Position numbers and translations under genes: made by a program
Assembly: GCF_020179605.1 (NCBI RefSeq)
Contig: NZ_JAINZO010000001.1
Coordinates: 1,896,799 to 1,960,798, forward strand
Length of the DNA stretch: 64,000 nucleotides
DNA from: Geomonas agri
GTDB lineage: Bacteria > Desulfobacterota > Desulfuromonadia > Geobacterales > Geobacteraceae
Reading direction: 5' to 3'
Part shown: one piece after another, positions 11,026-19,208 of the stretch
Layout: each line of letters starts with the position of its first letter
How positions within the stretch are numbered: position 1 is the stretch's first letter
The notes under the pieces: model-generated
What the model was told of the DNA's origin: nothing
Databases searched by the model: none
The model's input: only the letters and a program-made list of their open reading frames with translations

Positions 11026-11117
11026 GTTATCCTCCACAGTCACCCGCGCCTTGGCGGCGCGGGTTTCTTAGTCATTGTGTTATTGATAGGTGTTGCGGTT
11101 GCCGCGGATGGGGAGGC

Positions 11118-11885
11118 TTAGGCCTCTGCGGTAACCTCTTCAGCCACTTCCTCGCCCTCGGTGGAGAACTCCTCCTCGGCACCGGTCTGGAGACGGGCGT
11201 TGCGAGCTTGGGCACCTTCGAGAACTGCGTCAGCCATCTTGCTGGTCAGCAGGCGGATGGCGCGGATAGCGTCGTCGTTGCCCGGGATGACGTAGTTGAT
11301 GTCGTCCGGATCGCAGTTGGTGTCGACGATTGCGACAACCGGGATGCCAAGCTTCTTGGCTTCGCTGACAGCGATCTCTTCGTTTTTCGGGTCAACTACG
11401 AACAGCACGCCCGGAACCTTGCCCATGCCCTTGATGCCGCCCAGGGTCTTCTCGAGCTTCTCACGCTCTTTGGCAAGCTTGAGCTGCTCTTTCTTGGTGT
11501 AGGCCTCGATGGTGCCGTCAGCGATCATGGCGTCGAGACGCTTGAGACGGTCGATGCTCTGCTTGACGGTGGCGAAGTTGGTGAGCATGCCACCCAGCCA
11601 ACGGTCGTTGACGTAGAACTGCCCGCAACGCTGTGCCTCTTCAGCCACGGAATCCTGAGCCTGCTTCTTGGTGCCGACGAAGAGGATGGTCTCACCAGCC
11701 TGGGCAGCGTCGGTGACGAAGCTGTAGGCGTTTTTGAAGAGCCTTACGGTCTTCTGCAGGTCGATGATGTAGATCCCGTTACGAGCGCCGAAGATGTACG
11801 GCTTCATTTTCGGGTTCCATCTCTTGGTCTGGTGTCCGAAGTGGACGCCGGCTTCCAGCAGTTCTTTCATGGTGATGTTCGACAT
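11118..11885 (-). CDS. rpsB: 30S ribosomal protein S2
   Basis: Small-subunit protein binding S1 and the head-body junction of 16S rRNA. 255 residues from the ATG at 11885, preceded by AAGGAGA. Diagnostic stretches are [18 protein letters not shown] at the N-terminus and [19 protein letters not shown]. The C-terminal 30 residues are acidic. First gene of the minus-strand translation cluster, downstream of a promoter near 12.0 kb. Confidence 0.97.
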   Translation of the reverse strand: MSNITMKELLEAGVHFGHQTKRWNPKMKPYIFGARNGIYIIDLQKTVRLFKNAYSFVTDAAQAGETILFVGTKKQAQDSVAEEAQRCGQFYVNDRWLGGMLTNFATVKQSIDRLKRLDAMIADGTIEAYTKKEQLKLAKEREKLEKTLGGIKGMGKVPGVLFVVDPKNEEIAVSEAKKLGIPVVAIVDTNCDPDDINYVIPGNDDAIRAIRLLTSKMADAVLEGAQARNARLQTGAEEEFSTEGEEVAEEVTAEA

Positions 11886-11994
11886 GTTTGCTTCTCCTTT
11901 TGGTTTTCCCTCCGCCACCCATCGATACCGGAACCCGCTAAGCGGGCACCGCCGGCAAGGACTGCAATGGCGTGCGAATTTTAAACAGCAAACT

Positions 11995-12023
11995 TATATA
12001 GCACATGGGTGAAACGAAGGCAA
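11995..12023 (-). promoter_or_regulatory. rpsB promoter
   Basis: TTGCCT (12023-12018), 17 nt, TATATA (12000-11995) on the minus strand. The leader to the rpsB ATG is about 100 nt and includes a small hairpin, CCCGC-TTA-GCGGG, which could serve S2 autoregulation; that role is only inferred. Confidence 0.6.
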
Positions 12024-12033
12024 GGCGAAAACC

Positions 12034-12174
12034 GTCTCACGCAAAGGCGCAAAGACGCAAAGTTAACAGCTCTAACAGGGATAAAAAGGATAAAAGGGAT
12101 AAAACCAAAACGACTCTCTCATTTCACGAGAGACTGCCATTTCTTTGATCCCTTACATGCCCTTCATCCCTGTT
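12034..12174. repeat. intergenic palindromes between ilvY and rpsB
   Basis: Two dispersed-repeat types share this gap. At 12034-12062 lies a copy of the CACGCAAAG-type repeat, also seen as an inverted pair at 33884-33960. At 12074-12103 and 12144-12174 lie imperfect inverted arms of about 30 bp built from AACAGGGAT and AAGGGAT blocks, around a loop that holds its own CTCTC/GAGAG hairpin. No gene was found in 11886-12190. The structure could stop ilvY read-through into rpsB. Confidence 0.75.
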
Positions 12175-12190
12175 TGATGATTTCTCTTAC

Positions 12191-13117
12191 TTAAGCCTTT
12201 GTCTCTTCCCGTTTTTGCGTGAGCTGCCCTTGTTTCGATGACTGCTCCTCTGCCAGTTGCCAAAACGCCTTCACGCTCGGCCGCTGCAGGTTTCTCTTGC
12301 TAGTGCAAAGCCCTACCTCGTAGGGTTTCAACTCCGGTGCGTTCTCCAGGACGACCACTTCGTCCCGGAATGGGCTGCGCTCAAGAACCAGTTGCGGCAC
12401 GATGCCGACGCCGCATCCCAGCCGCACCATGGCGATGATAGCCTCGTTCCCCGAAACCTCGGAGGTGATGTTGGGGGTGATGCGGTGCTCCTTGAGCCAC
12501 TGGTCCAGGCGCCTGCGTGAAAGACCCGTCTGCGGCAACACCAGCGGCGCGCGGGAAAGATCCAGACACTCCCCTTTGACCGGAACCTCGACGGCGCCCG
12601 ACCGTCGCGGCGCTATGAAGATAAGCGGGATGGTGACAATGGGAAGGAACTGGATGTTGGAGCGCGGCCCGTCCGGGAACGCCGCCACCGCGAGATCGAT
12701 CTCCCCGCTTTGCACCTGCGCCACCGCCTGTTCCGCCGCACCGGTCCTCAACTCCAGTTGCACCTCTGGGTACTTCTCCCGGTATGACTCCAGTAGTTCC
12801 GGAAGCAGGCTGTAGACCGCCGTGATCGATGCATATATAGATAGGGACCCGGCAACGGTCTGTTCGTTTTTCATCGAGGAGCGCAGGCCCTGCCATTCGT
12901 TGAGGCAAAGACGTGCGTACGCCCTCAGTCGTTCACCCGCCGGCGACAGGGTCACCGTCCGGTTGTCGCGCAGGAAAAGCGGTTGTTCCAGTTCCTCCTC
13001 CATGCGCTGAATGGTGCGGGTCAGGGCCGAGGGGCTCAGGTTGCACGCCTGGCTCGCCCGTCCGAAATGTTTCAGTTCCGCCACCGTAAGAAATATTTCC
13101 AGCTCACGCAGATCCAT
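12191..13117 (-). CDS. ilvY: LysR-type regulator of ilvC (IlvY)
   Basis: LysR-family activator. The winged helix occupies residues 1-60 (MDLRELEIFLTVAELKHFG, then SPSALTRTIQRMEEEL) and an effector domain follows. It matches what I know of E. coli IlvY along its length, for example QPLFLRDNRTVTL and GCGVGIVPQLVLE, and it is transcribed divergently from ilvC as in enterobacteria. Start at ATG 13117 with GGAGG five nt upstream, 308 residues. In E. coli IlvY senses acetolactate and acetohydroxybutyrate, the substrates of IlvC; the same inducer logic is likely here. Confidence 0.9.
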   Translation of the reverse strand: MDLRELEIFLTVAELKHFGRASQACNLSPSALTRTIQRMEEELEQPLFLRDNRTVTLSPAGERLRAYARLCLNEWQGLRSSMKNEQTVAGSLSIYASITAVYSLLPELLESYREKYPEVQLELRTGAAEQAVAQVQSGEIDLAVAAFPDGPRSNIQFLPIVTIPLIFIAPRRSGAVEVPVKGECLDLSRAPLVLPQTGLSRRRLDQWLKEHRITPNITSEVSGNEAIIAMVRLGCGVGIVPQLVLERSPFRDEVVVLENAPELKPYEVGLCTSKRNLQRPSVKAFWQLAEEQSSKQGQLTQKREETKA

Positions 13118-13181
13118 TCGGCCCTCCATAACTCCCATCTCTCCCACAACGCCCATTCTTCCCAAGCAGTTGTCTTTAGCA

Positions 13182-13233
13182 TTGCGTCGCACGCAACACA
13201 ATATGCACAACAAATCAATTTACGCAATGTAAA
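13182..13233. promoter_or_regulatory. ilvY-ilvC divergent operators
   Basis: The 193-bp divergent gap holds two perfect 15-bp palindromes, TTGCGT-CGC-ACGCAA at 13182-13196 and TTTAC-GCAAT-GTAAA at 13219-13233, with centres 37 bp apart. ACGCAA recurs in the second. A possible ilvC -10 element, TATACA (13240-13245), follows the second palindrome without a good -35, as expected for a LysR-activated promoter. Two operators agree with the known tandem IlvY sites of E. coli; the match of base sequence is not claimed. Confidence 0.7.
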
Positions 13234-13310
13234 ATTTGGTATACATTCGCCACACTTTCACACTACAAACCGCCACTAACCACACCACACGATATATTCA
13301 GGAGGGAAAG

Positions 13311-14783
13311 ATGGGACAGAACTACTTCAACACCCTGCCGCTGCGTCGCCAGCTTCAGGAACTGGGCACCTGCCGCTTCATGGACGCTTCCGAGTTCTCC
13401 AACGGCTGCGAGTACGTGAAAGGCAAGAAGATCGTCATCGTGGGCTGCGGCGCACAGGGCCTCAACCAGGGCCTCAACATGCGCGACAGCGGTCTCGACG
13501 TCTCCTACACCCTCCGCAAAGAAGCCATCGAGCAGAAGCGCCAGTCCTACCAGAATGCGGTGGACAACGGCTTCAAGGTCGGCTCCTACGAAGAACTGCT
13601 CCCGACCGCCGACATCGTCATGAACCTTGCCCCGGACAAGCAGCACAGCAATGTCGTTGCAACCGTCATCCCGTTCATGAAGCAAGGCGCTGTGTTCAGC
13701 TATGCCCACGGCTTCAACATCGTTGAAGAAGGGACCCAGATCCGCAAGGACCTGACCGTCATCATGGTGGCTCCGAAGTGCCCGGGTTCCGAGGTCCGCG
13801 CAGAGTACAAGCGCGGCTTCGGCGTACCGACCCTGATCGCCGTTCACGGCGAGAACGACCCCAAAGGCGACGGCCTTGAGATCGCTAAAGCCCTGGCCTC
13901 CGCACAGGGCGGCGACCGCGCCGGCGTGCTCGAGTCCTCGTTCGTGGCCGAGGTGAAATCCGACCTCATGGGCGAGCAGACCATCCTCTGCGGCATGCTG
14001 CAGGCGGGCGCGCTCCTCTGCTTCGACAAGATGACCCAGAACGGCATCGCCGCTCCCTACGCCGTCAAACTGATCCAGTACGGTTGGGAGACCATCACCG
14101 AGGCGCTCAAGCACGGCGGTATCACCAACATGATGGATCGTCTGTCCAATCCCGCCAAACTGGTCGCCTTCAAACTTGCCTCCGAACTGAAGGACATCAT
14201 GCGTCCGCTGTTCCAGAAGCACATGGACGACATCATGAGTGGCGAGTTCTCCCGCACCATGATGGAGGACTGGGCCAACGACGACGTGAAACTCCTCACC
14301 TGGCGCGAGCAGACCGGCCAGACCGCTTTTGAGAAGACCGAGGCAGCCGGCGACATCTCCGAGCAGGAATACTTCGACAAGGCGATCCTCATGGTTGCCA
14401 TGGTGAAGGCCGGCGTCGAACTTGCCTTTGAGACCATGGTGCAGACCGGCATCGAGCCGGAGAGCGCTTACTACGAGTCGCTGCACGAGACCCCGCTCAT
14501 CGCCAACACCATCGCCAGGAAGAAGCTGTACGAAATGAACCGCGTCATCTCCGACACCGCCGAGTATGGCTGCTACCTCTTCTCCCACGCCTGCGTACCG
14601 TTGCTGGCTGACTTCATGAGCAAGGTCGGCACCGACGTGATCGGCAAAGGTCTCGACGTCAAGGACAACAGCGTCGACAACCAGTTGCTGGTCGCCGTCA
14701 ACGCCGAGATTCGCGAGCACCTCGTCGAAGAAGTCGGCGCCGAACTCCGCGCCGCCATGAAAGGTATGCAGAAGATCGTGTAA
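13311..14783 (+). CDS. ilvC: ketol-acid reductoisomerase, long (class II) form
   Basis: NADPH-dependent isomeroreductase, second shared step of branched-chain synthesis. 490 residues: the long form with a duplicated C-terminal KARI domain, as in E. coli and plants, not the 330-340-residue class I form. The nucleotide motif [14 protein letters not shown] starts near residue 43. ATG at 13311 has AGGAGGG upstream. Standing alone with divergent ilvY and away from ilvBN, it looks like the enterobacterial ilvYC unit. A class I ilvC may also exist next to ilvN outside the window. Confidence 0.97.
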   Translation: MGQNYFNTLPLRRQLQELGTCRFMDASEFSNGCEYVKGKKIVIVGCGAQGLNQGLNMRDSGLDVSYTLRKEAIEQKRQSYQNAVDNGFKVGSYEELLPTADIVMNLAPDKQHSNVVATVIPFMKQGAVFSYAHGFNIVEEGTQIRKDLTVIMVAPKCPGSEVRAEYKRGFGVPTLIAVHGENDPKGDGLEIAKALASAQGGDRAGVLESSFVAEVKSDLMGEQTILCGMLQAGALLCFDKMTQNGIAAPYAVKLIQYGWETITEALKHGGITNMMDRLSNPAKLVAFKLASELKDIMRPLFQKHMDDIMSGEFSRTMMEDWANDDVKLLTWREQTGQTAFEKTEAAGDISEQEYFDKAILMVAMVKAGVELAFETMVQTGIEPESAYYESLHETPLIANTIARKKLYEMNRVISDTAEYGCYLFSHACVPLLADFMSKVGTDVIGKGLDVKDNSVDNQLLVAVNAEIREHLVEEVGAELRAAMKGMQKIV

Positions 14784-14813
14784 GTCCAGAAAGCTGGATA
14801 AGCAGAAAGAAAA

Positions 14814-14839
14814 AGGCGCTCAAACGAGCGCCTTTTTTT
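14814..14839 (+). terminator. ilvC terminator
   Basis: Eight-bp perfect stem AGGCGCTC-AAAC-GAGCGCCT followed by a T7 run, 30 nt after the ilvC stop. Confidence 0.95.
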
Positions 14840-14890
14840 GTGATATCAGATATAGCTTCTTTGAAGATCTTTGAACCAAGATACATTTGC

Positions 14891-14953
14891 CACGAAGCGC
14901 TGCATCCGCTGAGGCGTCCCCCCCTTTGCGAAGGGGGGACAGGGAGGCTTTGC
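14891..14953 (+). repeat. dispersed intergenic repeat, copy 1
   Basis: Starts CCACGAAG, then carries the palindrome CCCCCCTTTGCGAAGGGGGG and ends CAGGGAGGCTTTGC. Related copies lie at 25931-25989 (plus) and 48679-48745 (minus). It occupies most of the gap between the ilvC terminator and the hydrolase gene. Confidence 0.7.
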
Positions 14954-14962
14954 TTCTTGTTC

Positions 14963-15835
14963 CTATTGCCCAATCGGCATCGACTGCGCCTCCGAGGCCA
15001 CGGCGGGCGGCGCATGGGTCGCCTCCAGAATTGTGCTCAAGAGATACACCATGGGCTTGATCACGGTCTCGTCACTCCAGTAGGCGGAGTGATTGGCCGG
15101 GTTCCAGGAGGTCAGGATGTTGCCGACACTCACCTCGACATCCTCGGATACCGCCGCCGAGTAGCTTGAGCTGAGCGGCTTGAGGGGCCAGCCCAGCACG
15201 TCGTCCGAATCATAAAGGTTCAGCCACTTTGCCTTTTTCCGAAGCGGTTCAGTCAGAGTAGGAGGGGGAAACTCGATGCAGGCGAGGTTCTCCTTGTCCA
15301 CGCAAAATAGCGGGATATTGCTCCCCAGCGTCACTAGGCCGGTCAGCGTCTCCATGCGCTCAAAGGGCGTGCTTCCGTAGCGCTCCCGGTCGTACCCTTT
15401 CTGACGGTCCCAGATGTAATTGGACATGAACACCGAACCGACGGAGTGTGCTACGACGATGAGAGGCTTGTCCTGGTCCCCCAGCTTGGCCCGCAGTTGC
15501 TGAATGCCCTGGTGCACCACGCCGTGGATCCTGTGATAGAGGTTTTCGGTTCGGTTACCGGAAGCGTGGTAGGAGCTCATGGTGCCGAAGGCGTTCAGGA
15601 AGAACTTGCGCAACTTGGCCCAGTTCAGGTCGTTGTTGGCCGCCAGGTCGACCCAGATCTGGTGCTCCCGGGCCGAAAGCAGCGGGGCCCAGTAGACCCC
15701 TTGCCAGGCGACCTCGTCCCTGTTCAGGCCACGCCCCGAAATCCTCTCACGCAATTCGTAGACCATGTCGTGTGCGAAGTCGTCGGCCAAAGTTCCCATA
15801 CCATGCACAAGCAGCACGCCAACTTTCTTGTTCAT
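14963..15835 (-). CDS. alpha/beta hydrolase-fold protein
   Basis: Predicted hydrolase of unknown substrate. LVHGMGT at residues 9-15 is the oxyanion-hole strand motif of alpha/beta hydrolases, and the nucleophile elbow reads VVAHSVGSV, giving a likely catalytic serine. Asp and His candidates lie further on. Starting at ATG 15835 (GGGGGCAC upstream) gives 290 residues with no signal peptide. The longer in-frame extension is a low-complexity Arg/Gly shadow. The ATG overlaps the stop of the upstream open frame as ATGA. Confidence 0.75.
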   Translation of the reverse strand: MNKKVGVLLVHGMGTLADDFAHDMVYELRERISGRGLNRDEVAWQGVYWAPLLSAREHQIWVDLAANNDLNWAKLRKFFLNAFGTMSSYHASGNRTENLYHRIHGVVHQGIQQLRAKLGDQDKPLIVVAHSVGSVFMSNYIWDRQKGYDRERYGSTPFERMETLTGLVTLGSNIPLFCVDKENLACIEFPPPTLTEPLRKKAKWLNLYDSDDVLGWPLKPLSSSYSAAVSEDVEVSVGNILTSWNPANHSAYWSDETVIKPMVYLLSTILEATHAPPAVASEAQSMPIGQ

Positions 15836-16761
15836 GTGTGCCCCCTTTCGCGCCCGCCCATTGGATCGGCCGCCCCGCGTAGCGCCGCCCCGCGTAGCGC
15901 CGCGTCGCTGCTGCTTCCGCCCCTGCAGGGCCAAGCGCAGCAAACGCGCCGCATAACGCCTTTAATGTGATCACACAAATATAACCACATATCCTGTCGG
16001 CGCAACCGTCTCCTGCATGAGTAGCACTGAGAACAACTCAGCGCACGACTCGGCCGCAGCGAAAACCGTTGGGGCTTGAGAAGGCTCAACACTATTACGA
16101 GTCCTCGGGCTCCTTTGTAGCTGCCATGCGAACAGAACGCTGGGTGAGCGGACACCAGGCCTGGGAAAGCGGGGCTGTAAAACCTTGTCATTCGTGTTGG
16201 AGAAAAGGAGTCTGCCGGGATGGTAAGGATGCCATCCCCTTGCGGGCTTGCGCCCCGTAGCGCTTGTTCGCGCAGGGGTGAGTGAAATTGCCACCTCAGA
16301 TATGACGGAACCTGCGTCTGATCAAATCCCCGGAATTCTTTGCCTCCCAAAGTTCCGCCCGCTGCGCCTAGCGACCCTCTCCTGCTCCTAACCTCCTCGT
16401 TGAACTTCCTCATGTTGCCGCTCAACTCACCGGTCAGCGAAAAGTAGTCGTCTATTGCACGCCCTAGCAGGAACTCCGCCTCGTGCCGTACGTCCATGTG
16501 CACGTACAGATCCGTCTCGTGCGCCGACGAAACCTCTTCGCGCACCCGCGTCTTTGCTGGCCGCAACAACTCCAGGACCGACCGAAAGGGGCTCTGCTTC
16601 TCCCCGGGCTCCTGCAACCGCAGCAACTCTCGGAAAATTTCCTCGGCGGCGCCAGCAAGGGTGATAACGCTGAAAAGGTCCTTCTGCGCGAAGTAGAGCA
16701 AGAGCGCCGTCTCCACCTGCCGCGTGGCGATGTCCTGCTTATGATGTTTCTCGATGTTCAC
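15832..16761 (-). CDS. conserved hypothetical protein with abnormal 3' extension
   Basis: Residues 1-125 look like a real protein: RQVETALLLYFAQKDLFSVI, then TLAGAAEEIFRELL, ending IDDYFSLTGELSGNMRKFNEE. This resembles a family of short hypothetical proteins with an ITLAGAAEEI core that I know only as unnamed. Such proteins normally end shortly after the MRKF-like segment. Here the frame stays open for about 180 more codons through an arginine- and serine-rich part (16370 to 15832) that does not read like a protein and coincides with the unassigned segment at 15960-16370. Start taken at GTG 16761 (GGGGGAG upstream). Function unknown; the true stop was probably lost. Confidence 0.5.
   Translation of the reverse strand: MNIEKHHKQDIATRQVETALLLYFAQKDLFSVITLAGAAEEIFRELLRLQEPGEKQSPFRSVLELLRPAKTRVREEVSSAHETDLYVHMDVRHEAEFLLGRAIDDYFSLTGELSGNMRKFNEEVRSRRGSLGAAGGTLGGKEFRGFDQTQVPSYLRWQFHSPLREQALRGASPQGDGILTIPADSFSPTRMTRFYSPAFPGLVSAHPAFCSHGSYKGARGLVIVLSLLKPQRFSLRPSRALSCSQCYSCRRRLRRQDMWLYLCDHIKGVMRRVCCAWPCRGGSSSDAALRGAALRGAADPMGGRERGHT
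15871..15900. repeat. 15-bp tandem duplication
   Basis: CGCCCCGCGTAGCGC occurs twice back to back, followed by a partial third unit (CGCG). It lies just upstream of the hydrolase start. Confidence 0.85.
15960..16370. other. unassigned structured segment, possible repeated element or RNA
   Basis: About 400 bp without a convincing gene. Several small hairpins are visible on either strand: CTGAG-AACAA-CTCAG (near 16028), TTGAG-AAGG-CTCAA (near 16077) and GGATGG..CCATCC (near 16220). Frames are open on both strands but have no protein-like composition or start sites. No known RNA motif (RNase P, tmRNA, 6S, group II domain V) was recognised. It abuts the 3' part of the upstream hypothetical gene. 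Confidence 0.4.
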
Positions 16762-16795
16762 GGCTCCCCCAAGCGGCGACCACGCCACCAAACGT

Positions 16796-16828
16796 AAAAG
16801 GGCCGCACTCCCTGGGGAGGCGGCCCTT
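16796..16828 (-). terminator. rplI operon terminator
   Basis: Minus-strand stem AAGGGCCGC/GCGGCCCTT with a 13-nt loop, followed by a short T-run, 36 nt after the rplI stop. Confidence 0.85.
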
Positions 16829-16863
16829 CATTATTACTGAAACTGCAGGTTTTGCAGCAAGGC

Positions 16864-17307
16864 TTAGGCCTTGGTGATCACGACTTTCAGGGTAGCGACC
16901 ACTTCCGGGTGGAGTTTCACGGTTGCGGTGAACTCGCCCAGGTGTTTGATCGGCTCGGCAAGGACGATGCGCTTGCGGTCGATTTCCACGCCGGCGGCTT
17001 TGAGCTGCTCGGCCAGTTCCATGTTGGTGACGGCGCCGAAAAGCTTGTCGTCAGCACCAGCCTGGTGAGCGATGGAAAGGGTGATGCCCTCGATCTTGGC
17101 TGCGATCAGCTTGGCAGCTTCGAGAACCTTGTTTTTCTTGTACTCGAGGTGACGCTTGGCGTGCTCGAGAGCCTTGGCGTTCTTCTCGGTGGCCTCGATG
17201 GCGAAGCCCTTCGGGAGCAGGTAGTTCCTGGCGTAGCCCGGTGCTACTTTCACGATGTCGCCGATGTTGCCGAGATGCTCTACGTTTTCTTTGAGAATGA
17301 CCTTCAT
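16864..17307 (-). CDS. rplI: 50S ribosomal protein L9
   Basis: Large-subunit protein at the base of the L1 stalk. 147 residues with the N-terminal L9 signature (GNIGDIVKVAPGYARNYLLP at 14-33), the long connecting helix and the C-terminal domain. ATG at 17307 has AGGAGG upstream. Last gene of rpsF-rpsR-DUF2232-rplI. Confidence 0.97.
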   Translation of the reverse strand: MKVILKENVEHLGNIGDIVKVAPGYARNYLLPKGFAIEATEKNAKALEHAKRHLEYKKNKVLEAAKLIAAKIEGITLSIAHQAGADDKLFGAVTNMELAEQLKAAGVEIDRKRIVLAEPIKHLGEFTATVKLHPEVVATLKVVITKA

Positions 17308-17330
17308 GTGTTGCCTCCTAGCCTGGTTAG

Positions 17331-18284
17331 TTACAGGTTTTCCTGTTTATTGGGGGACCGGAAGTCCGCCCAGAGATCAAATACGCCCAGCGCCGCCACC
17401 GCCAGCACCATCATGGGCTGGAAGATCAGGAGCAGGCTTGCCAAAAGTCTGATAAAGACCGGAACCTGGAGCTTCCTGAAGAAAAAGCTGATGATCGCAA
17501 ACCCTTGGGCCGAGTAGACAGCGCCGAGGACGATCAACACGTTCAGGGCAGCGAGGTGCACCAGGGTATCCGGAACCAGCGTGCCGAAACCCGACACGAT
17601 CAACAGCCAGATCAGCGGCTCCGGATTCTTGTACTTCCTGAAATCCCCGGCGTACAGCGGTATGCGCAGGCGCGCCGCTATCCCGGCGAGGAGCATCAGG
17701 TTCATGCAGGCGATCATCCCGTAGGCCACAGTCACCAGCGCGGGATAAATGGTAATCACCAGCTGTCCGGCCTGGTGCATCGAGTCCTGCAGCGCCTTGA
17801 GCTCGTCGCCCTTGACACCCGCCTTCTGGTAGATCTGCGAGGTCTGGTTGATGCTCGTCTGCACGCCCTTGCTGATCTTGGCATGCAGGTCGGCGCCGGT
17901 GGTCATGCCGTACACTACCGCGGCGACCAAAAGTACCGTGATGGTGACCGCCACCGAGTAGATGACGGAACGCGCCCCCCCCTTGTTCCTGAGCAGGAAC
18001 TCGGGAAGCGCCAGCGACAGCACGCCGGCCTGTAGTAAGTAGATCGCCGTTGCGGCCGGATCACCGATTCCGAGAAGAATGGCGCAGCTGGCCAGAACAA
18101 TGGCCAGGCCGACCACCCGCCCCTGCTTGACCGCGTAGAACGCGGCCGGGGCCGAGGCGAACAGCCCGGGGATGGTGCCGACCACGGGGAGATAGACGAA
18201 AGCAAGGAAGAGCGTCACCGTGGCGACGCTCCCCTTGATCACATCTAAAATCTTCCCCTGCAACGGATTCACCGTCAGCGGCAC
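17331..18284 (-). CDS. DUF2232 multi-spanning membrane protein
   Basis: Unknown function; DUF2232 (YybS-like) proteins commonly sit between rpsR and rplI in Geobacter-type and Gram-positive genomes, as here. 317 residues with about eight hydrophobic segments and a soluble loop near residues 130-165 (HAKISKGVQTSINQTSQIYQ). The reading begins at GTG 18284, directly after the rpsR stop codon with no spacer, so it is translated by coupling. Confidence 0.8.
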   Translation of the reverse strand: MPLTVNPLQGKILDVIKGSVATVTLFLAFVYLPVVGTIPGLFASAPAAFYAVKQGRVVGLAIVLASCAILLGIGDPAATAIYLLQAGVLSLALPEFLLRNKGGARSVIYSVAVTITVLLVAAVVYGMTTGADLHAKISKGVQTSINQTSQIYQKAGVKGDELKALQDSMHQAGQLVITIYPALVTVAYGMIACMNLMLLAGIAARLRIPLYAGDFRKYKNPEPLIWLLIVSGFGTLVPDTLVHLAALNVLIVLGAVYSAQGFAIISFFFRKLQVPVFIRLLASLLLIFQPMMVLAVAALGVFDLWADFRSPNKQENL

Positions 18285-18563
18285 CTAGGCGGTTGCGTGG
18301 CTGCCGGCGATCGGGAGCAGCGCGATGTTCCTGGCGCGCTTGATCGCCTCGGTGATTTCCCTCTGGTGCTTGGAGCAGTTGCCGGAAATACGGCGCGGGA
18401 TGATCTTGCCGCGCTCCGAAACGAAGTAACGGAGGGTACGGGGATCTTTGTAGTCGATGCTTACCTGCTTGTCTGCGCAGAAACGGCAGACTTTACGACG
18501 CTGGAACGGACGCTTCTTCCTCGGCCCGCTGCTGGTTCTCTGGGGTGCTCTTTCGTCTGCCAT
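18285..18563 (-). CDS. rpsR: 30S ribosomal protein S18
   Basis: Binds 16S rRNA with S6. 92 residues, with the conserved core [19 protein letters not shown]26-x2-C29 and C63-x2-H66 mark it as a zinc-binding (C+) form of S18. ATG at 18563 has GGAGG upstream; the gene follows rpsF by 3 nt. Confidence 0.97.
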   Translation of the reverse strand: MADERAPQRTSSGPRKKRPFQRRKVCRFCADKQVSIDYKDPRTLRYFVSERGKIIPRRISGNCSKHQREITEAIKRARNIALLPIAGSHATA

Positions 18564-18566
18564 CTC

Positions 18567-18968
18567 TTATTCCTCCACCGTAGTAGTCGTTTCGGCCGGA
18601 GCCTCGGTAGCAGCCGCAGCCACTTCCTCGGTCCCTTCCTCGGCACTTTTGGCCGGAGCGGCTGCCGGTGCAACCACTTCCTGCTCGAGCTTCACGCTCT
18701 GGTACCTGATCACCTTGTCGTCAAGGCGCAGACGACGCTCAAGCTCAGCGATCAGCGGGGCATCTGCGTCGAAACGGAGGTAAAAGTAACGGCCACGGGG
18801 GTTCTTGTTGATCGGGTAAGCCAGTTTCCTGGTGCCCCAGTCCTCAAGTCTCTTGAAATCGCCGTTCATGCTGGCGATTACGTCCTGCACCTTGGTGGAA
18901 AGAGCTTTGATCTCTTCGTCACCGAGGTCCGGCTGGACGATGTAAATCGTCTCGTACATCCTGCTCAT
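18567..18968 (-). CDS. rpsF: 30S ribosomal protein S6
   Basis: Partner of S18. Residues 1-100 form the S6 fold (MYETIYIVQPDLGDEE, then DWGTRKLAYPINKNPRGRY). The last 30 residues are an Ala/Glu/Thr tail, as in proteins subject to C-terminal glutamylation. ATG at 18968 with GAGGAGG upstream. First gene of its operon. Confidence 0.97.
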   Translation of the reverse strand: MSRMYETIYIVQPDLGDEEIKALSTKVQDVIASMNGDFKRLEDWGTRKLAYPINKNPRGRYFYLRFDADAPLIAELERRLRLDDKVIRYQSVKLEQEVVAPAAAPAKSAEEGTEEVAAAATEAPAETTTTVEE

Positions 18969-19022
18969 TGTTAAGCCTCCTCACGGTTAATTTAGCCCCG
19001 GTCCAACCCGGAGCAAGGAGAT

Positions 19023-19082
19023 ACGGCCCTTAGGCCGTTCTGGTGAACGGTACTTACTACTACACTTATGAAAATTTGACAA
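19023..19082 (-). promoter_or_regulatory. rpsF promoter and leader hairpin
   Basis: TTGTCA (19082-19077), 17 nt, TAGTAA (19059-19054) on the minus strand. The early leader forms ACGGCC-TAAG-GGCCGT at 19023-19038. rpsF leaders of many bacteria bind the S6-S18 complex; whether this one carries that motif was not established. Confidence 0.55.
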
Positions 19083-19100
19083 GCAAAAGATCCAGAGGCC

Positions 19101-19193
19101 GGCGAATATTTATTCGTCCCTACTGTGAAAGAATCCTCTGATCCAGCTTATATGTGATGCCACGGCCGCTGTAGGGAGGAATAATCATTCGCC
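19101..19193. repeat. inverted repeat of the GGGCGAATGATT family, copy 1
   Basis: Arms at 19101-19123 and 19171-19193 match in 20 of 23 positions and begin GGCGAAT. A single arm of the same sequence recurs at 47257-47281. It sits between ychF and the rpsF promoter. Confidence 0.75.
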
Positions 19194-19208
19194 CTACCCC
19201 TCCGCAAT

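Noticed and set aside
11043-11063. Terminator between rpsB and tsf
   Set aside because: The GC hairpin has its T-rich side on the plus strand, so it would not stop minus-strand transcription.
15971-16294. 107-codon minus-strand ORF (MAISLTPARTSATG...)
   Set aside because: No ribosome site, odd Arg/Ser/Pro composition and overlap with another open frame; treated as part of the unassigned segment.
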